This document shows positions 13,924-16,028 of a stretch of 16,028 bases of DNA, piece by piece; position 1 is the first letter of the stretch, and each line of letters opens with the position of its first letter. A program made the translations under genes and the position numbers. The notes under the pieces were generated by a model. The model saw only the letters and a program-made list of their open reading frames with translations. It was not told where the DNA came from and made no database searches. Origin of the DNA: JAPUDQ01 sp964535835 (GTDB lineage Bacteria > Patescibacteriota > Saccharimonadia > Saccharimonadales > Saccharimonadaceae); NCBI GenBank assembly GCA_964535835.1, contig CAZHUZ010000015.1, positions 1 to 16,028 on the forward strand, given 5' to 3'.

Positions 13924-14315
13924 GGGGCTGAAGTACGCTTTCGACGATTGGAATTTAACAGATCATCTTGCATGCCGACCACTGACGTAATCAGTATTTT
14001 AACTGCAAATATTTTTGCTTCTGCAAAAGCTTTTGTTGCTCGTGCATTTGCACCCAACTACGCTTTTGCGACAGCTGTAGCCTAAGTGCCGCAGCCGCTC
14101 CGTCTCTGATGCCTCATAGGGGTCACGGAGTGTCATATTCATAAGGCTTGGTCCCGTCGTCGCTGTGGAGCGACGTGACGACATTTATCCATAGGACGTG
14201 AGATACTATTTTTGTCGATTCTCGAGGTATCTCCGTAAATACAGAGTTGACTATGCATGAAGACGGATGATAGGTTACCATTCGGACCCGGGCGCACTAC
14301 CCGGCAGCTCCACCA
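13924..14315 (+). ncRNA. ssrA: tmRNA (transfer-messenger RNA)
   Basis: 392 nt. It rescues stalled ribosomes by acting first as alanyl-tRNA and then as mRNA for a degradation tag. The acceptor stem GGGGCTG (13924-13930) pairs with CAGCTCC (14305-14311), including the G3-U70 pair that alanyl-tRNA synthetase reads, and CCA is encoded (14313-14315). TTCGAC near the 5' end and TTCGGAC before the T-arm are conserved tmRNA blocks. The tag frame runs 14005-14085. Two oddities: the T-arm stem is perfect (CCGGG/CCCGG) but its loop is CGCACTA instead of the usual TTCRANY, and the D-loop has ACGC where E. coli has TGGA. A terminator follows. The GH5 gene is divergent, and yifB starts 70 nt downstream. 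Confidence 0.96.
14005..14085 (+). other. tmRNA-encoded tag reading frame
   Basis: Resume codon GCA at 14005 in the context TTTTAACTGCAAAT, then 26 codons to TAA at 14083-14085. The tag begins ANIFASAKAF and ends NYAFATAVA. The NYA core matches E. coli ANDENYALAA, but the tag is much longer (26 against 10 encoded residues) and ends AVA rather than LAA. The LAA end is what ClpXP reads, so the cognate protease adaptor or ClpX pocket here may differ. Confidence 0.93.
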
Positions 14316-14323
14316 GAGAAAGT

Positions 14324-14361
14324 ACCCGACTACATATCGCTTAAGATAGTCGGGTTTTTTC
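14324..14361 (+). terminator. tmRNA terminator
   Basis: ACCCGACTA (14324-14332) pairs with TAGTCGGGT (14347-14355) around a 14-nt loop and is followed by a run of T's. It ends the ssrA transcript 9 nt after the CCA end. Confidence 0.92.
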
Positions 14362-14369
14362 TTTGGTGT

Positions 14370-14375
14370 TACACT
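14370..14375 (+). promoter_or_regulatory. Possible yifB -10 box
   Basis: TACACT, preceded by TG two bases upstream (GGTGTTACACT), ends 9 nt before the ATG of yifB. It lies after the ssrA terminator, where a new promoter is expected. There is no clear -35 box, since the terminator stem occupies that place, and no Shine-Dalgarno precedes the ATG. Confidence 0.3.
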
Positions 14376-14384
14376 TGAAATAAT

Positions 14385-15899
14385 ATGTCCGCCCATACCT
14401 ATACTGTTGCCCCTATTGGCTATGATGGCCAGATCGTTAAAGTTGAGTGCGATACGACAAAAGGCCTCCCGACATTACAAATCGTCGGGTTGGCCACACG
14501 ATCAGTGGACGAAGCAAAAGAACGTGTCCGTAGCGCCATACGTAATTCACACCTAGATTTTGCCAACAACAAAGTCACTGTTAATTTATCACCCGCCAAT
14601 ATACCAAAAGACGGTTCCCATTATGACCTGCCTATTGCAATCGCCATTTTGGTACAGACAGGACAGCTTCGTAGCAAAAATATCAACGGTATTGTCTGTG
14701 CTGGTGAGCTCGGTCTGGATGGAAGTTTGCGCCCCATACGAGGCAGTATCGCGATGGCAGAAACAGCAAAAGAAGCGGGCTTTACGACACTGATCGTCCC
14801 TGCGGCAAATGCCGAACAAGCCTCATTAATAACAGATATAGATGTTATAGGATTTACTACGTTATCTGAATTATATCTTCATCTATGTGGTGAAAAGATC
14901 ATCACCAAAACTATTCCCAAAAAACATCACAATGATGTCTCTCGTACATCATTAGACATGAGCGATATACGAGGTCAGGAACACGCCAAACGAGCTCTAC
15001 TCATCGCAGCTGCTGGCCACCACAATGTCATGCTCGACGGTCCTCCCGGCGCGGGCAAGACCATGCTGGCAAAGGCTTTTGTCGGTATCCTTCCCTACCC
15101 GACCACAAATGAAATGATTGAGATCACCAAGCTTCATAGTCTCAGTGGGGATGCCGAAGACAAGATAATCACCGAACGCCCCTTCCGATCTCCTCACCAT
15201 ACGGCTAGCTTTATCTCTCTCGTAGGTGGTGGTACACGACCAGTGCCAGGCGAGATTAGTTTGGCACATCGTGGCGTCCTGTTTTTGGATGAGCTCCCCG
15301 AATACCCACGCCAATCACTTGAGTCTTTGCGCCAACCACTTGAAGACCGTGTAATACATGTTTCTCGTGCATCGAGCAAAGTCACTTACCCTGCAAATTT
15401 TATGCTGATAGCGACCAAGAACCCTTGTCCGTGTGGATTTTATGGTGACCCGACACACGAGTGCACTTGCACGACGACACAGCTCCTCAATTACCAAAAG
15501 AAAGTTTCTGGCCCCTTGCTTGATCGTATCGACCTCGTGGTCCATGTTGCCCGCGCATCTGAAAAGGACTTCTTACAAAAACATAGTAGCGTTGCCCCTG
15601 TCTCTGATCAGTGGCGTTCACAGGTGCAGTCAGCACGTCAACGCCAACGAGATCGTTATGAGTATGAGCTCAGCAATGCAGAGCTTGATAGCAAACAAAT
15701 TGCCAAGCTTGCCATGCTATCAAATGAAGCCGAACAGCTCCTGCAATCTGCGGCTGCAAAGATGCAACTGTCTGCTCGTAGTTATTTCAAGGTCGTCCGA
15801 GTTGCCCGTACTATTGCCGATCTCGAAGCTTCCCCTTCGATTTTACCCGCCCACATCGCAGAGGCTTTGCAGTATCGTGCCGAAACCGCCACAAGCTGA
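14385..15899 (+). CDS. yifB: YifB/ComM family Mg-chelatase-like AAA ATPase
   Basis: 504 residues, full length for the family. The N-terminal Lon-protease-like fold (about 1-165) contains KGLPTLQIVGLATRSVDEAKERVRSA and NLSPANIPKDGSHYDLPIA. The AAA core has Walker A GPPGAGKT (219-226), RPFRSPHHTAS (265-275), Walker B VLFLDE (298-303) and LLDRIDL (arginine finger/sensor). A cysteine cluster CPCG...HECTC (C348, C350, C360, C362) may bind zinc, as usual in this family. In naturally transformable bacteria ComM is a branch-migration helicase for incoming single-stranded DNA; that role here is inference from the family. The start at 14385 has no Shine-Dalgarno and may be leaderless. It runs in the same direction as tmRNA and infC and ends in TGA. 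Confidence 0.96.
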   Translation: MSAHTYTVAPIGYDGQIVKVECDTTKGLPTLQIVGLATRSVDEAKERVRSAIRNSHLDFANNKVTVNLSPANIPKDGSHYDLPIAIAILVQTGQLRSKNINGIVCAGELGLDGSLRPIRGSIAMAETAKEAGFTTLIVPAANAEQASLITDIDVIGFTTLSELYLHLCGEKIITKTIPKKHHNDVSRTSLDMSDIRGQEHAKRALLIAAAGHHNVMLDGPPGAGKTMLAKAFVGILPYPTTNEMIEITKLHSLSGDAEDKIITERPFRSPHHTASFISLVGGGTRPVPGEISLAHRGVLFLDELPEYPRQSLESLRQPLEDRVIHVSRASSKVTYPANFMLIATKNPCPCGFYGDPTHECTCTTTQLLNYQKKVSGPLLDRIDLVVHVARASEKDFLQKHSSVAPVSDQWRSQVQSARQRQRDRYEYELSNAELDSKQIAKLAMLSNEAEQLLQSAAAKMQLSARSYFKVVRVARTIADLEASPSILPAHIAEALQYRAETATS

Positions 15900-15905
15900 T
15901 CCCTG

Positions 15906-15934
15906 TTGATTTACCATGTATGATCTGTTACAAT
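15906..15934 (+). promoter_or_regulatory. Promoter of infC
   Basis: TTGATT (15906-15911), 17 nt, TACAAT (15929-15934), with TG and one base before the -10 (TGTTACAAT, extended -10). Predicted start near 15941, giving a leader of about 58 nt that can fold a short stem (ACG..GGC at 15957-15964 with GCC.CGT at 15975-15981). Confidence 0.75.
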
Positions 15935-15998
15935 TACTGATTGAAAATATTAACCCACGTAGGCTGCTCCGGTGGCCGCGTACATAAGAGGAGACGGT

Positions 15999-16028
15999 AT
16001 AAACAATCGATCGATTCGCATCAACGGT
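15999..16028 (+). CDS. infC: Translation initiation factor IF-3, first 10 codons (runs off the right edge)
   Basis: Ten codons are visible; read from ATA they give [start]NNRSIRING, ending at the window edge. The end matches the conserved IF-3 N-terminus (E. coli PNRINGEIRAQEVRL). AGAGGAG (15987-15993) stands 5 nt before the ATA, ideal spacing, and no ATG/GTG/TTG is at that place. IF-3 genes are known for starting with rare ATT-type codons, through which IF-3 represses its own translation. An in-frame GTG at 15972 could give a longer start (MAAYIRGDGI...), but it has no Shine-Dalgarno. In most bacteria rpmI and rplT would follow. Only 30 nt are present, so identity rests on a short match and context. 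Confidence 0.7.
   Translation, partial: MNNRSIRING

Noticed and set aside
14139..14396. Minus-strand open frames within and after the tmRNA
   Set aside because: They lie inside the tmRNA and its terminator and have no family features or ribosome sites; they are antisense noise.

Overview
The window looks like a chromosomal segment from a Candidate Phyla Radiation (Patescibacteria) bacterium, most likely Candidatus Saccharibacteria (TM7). Grounds: the 5' part of the 16S rRNA gene; a VirD4/TraG-like ATPase preceded by a small proline-rich partner, a pairing I associate with these genomes; a signal-anchored surface protein with a degenerate LPxTG-like tail; and compact gene spacing. TGA is used as a stop (for example yifB and the 129-residue membrane protein), so the TGA-to-glycine code of Absconditabacteria and Gracilibacteria does not apply. 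The phylum call is inference; no database search was possible.

Layout. Positions 1-336 (minus): 5' end of the 16S rRNA gene with an enlarged V1 hairpin, its leader and a perfect consensus promoter (470-498). Positions 526-5460 (minus): gyrB-gyrA-divergent PAP2 gene, overlapping, reading towards the rRNA gene with no visible terminator. Positions 5461-5632: divergent promoters. Positions 5633-7384 (plus): two-gene operon of a surface protein and a small membrane protein. Positions 7416-10881 (minus): coupled pair of a proline-rich small protein and the TraG-like ATPase. Positions 10951-11340 (minus): four-helix membrane protein. Positions 11443-11906: no gene, but a promoter and a dense set of inverted repeats suggest a structured RNA. 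Positions 11907-12563 (minus): YdcF/SanA (DUF218) gene interrupted by two compensating frameshifts. Positions 12687-12819 (plus): promoter, 30-codon ORF or small RNA, and terminator. Positions 12844-13845 (minus): GH5 glucanase-like protein. Positions 13924-14315 (plus): tmRNA (ssrA) with a long tag and altered D- and T-loops. Positions 14385-15899 (plus): YifB/ComM AAA ATPase. Positions 15999-16028 (plus): start of infC (IF-3), apparently using an ATA start codon behind a strong Shine-Dalgarno.

How the parts relate. The ends carry core information processing: rRNA, gyrase, trans-translation and IF-3. The middle carries envelope and DNA- or protein-transfer functions. A recurring theme is that several promoter-proximal genes have a -10 box only about 7-9 nt before the start codon (145-residue-ORF gene, 4-TM gene, GH5 gene, possibly yifB), implying leaderless mRNAs, while operon-internal genes have good Shine-Dalgarno sites. 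The most notable items are the enlarged V1 of 16S, the tmRNA loops, the ATA-initiated infC, the putative structured RNA at about 11462-11762, and the doubly shifted YdcF gene.
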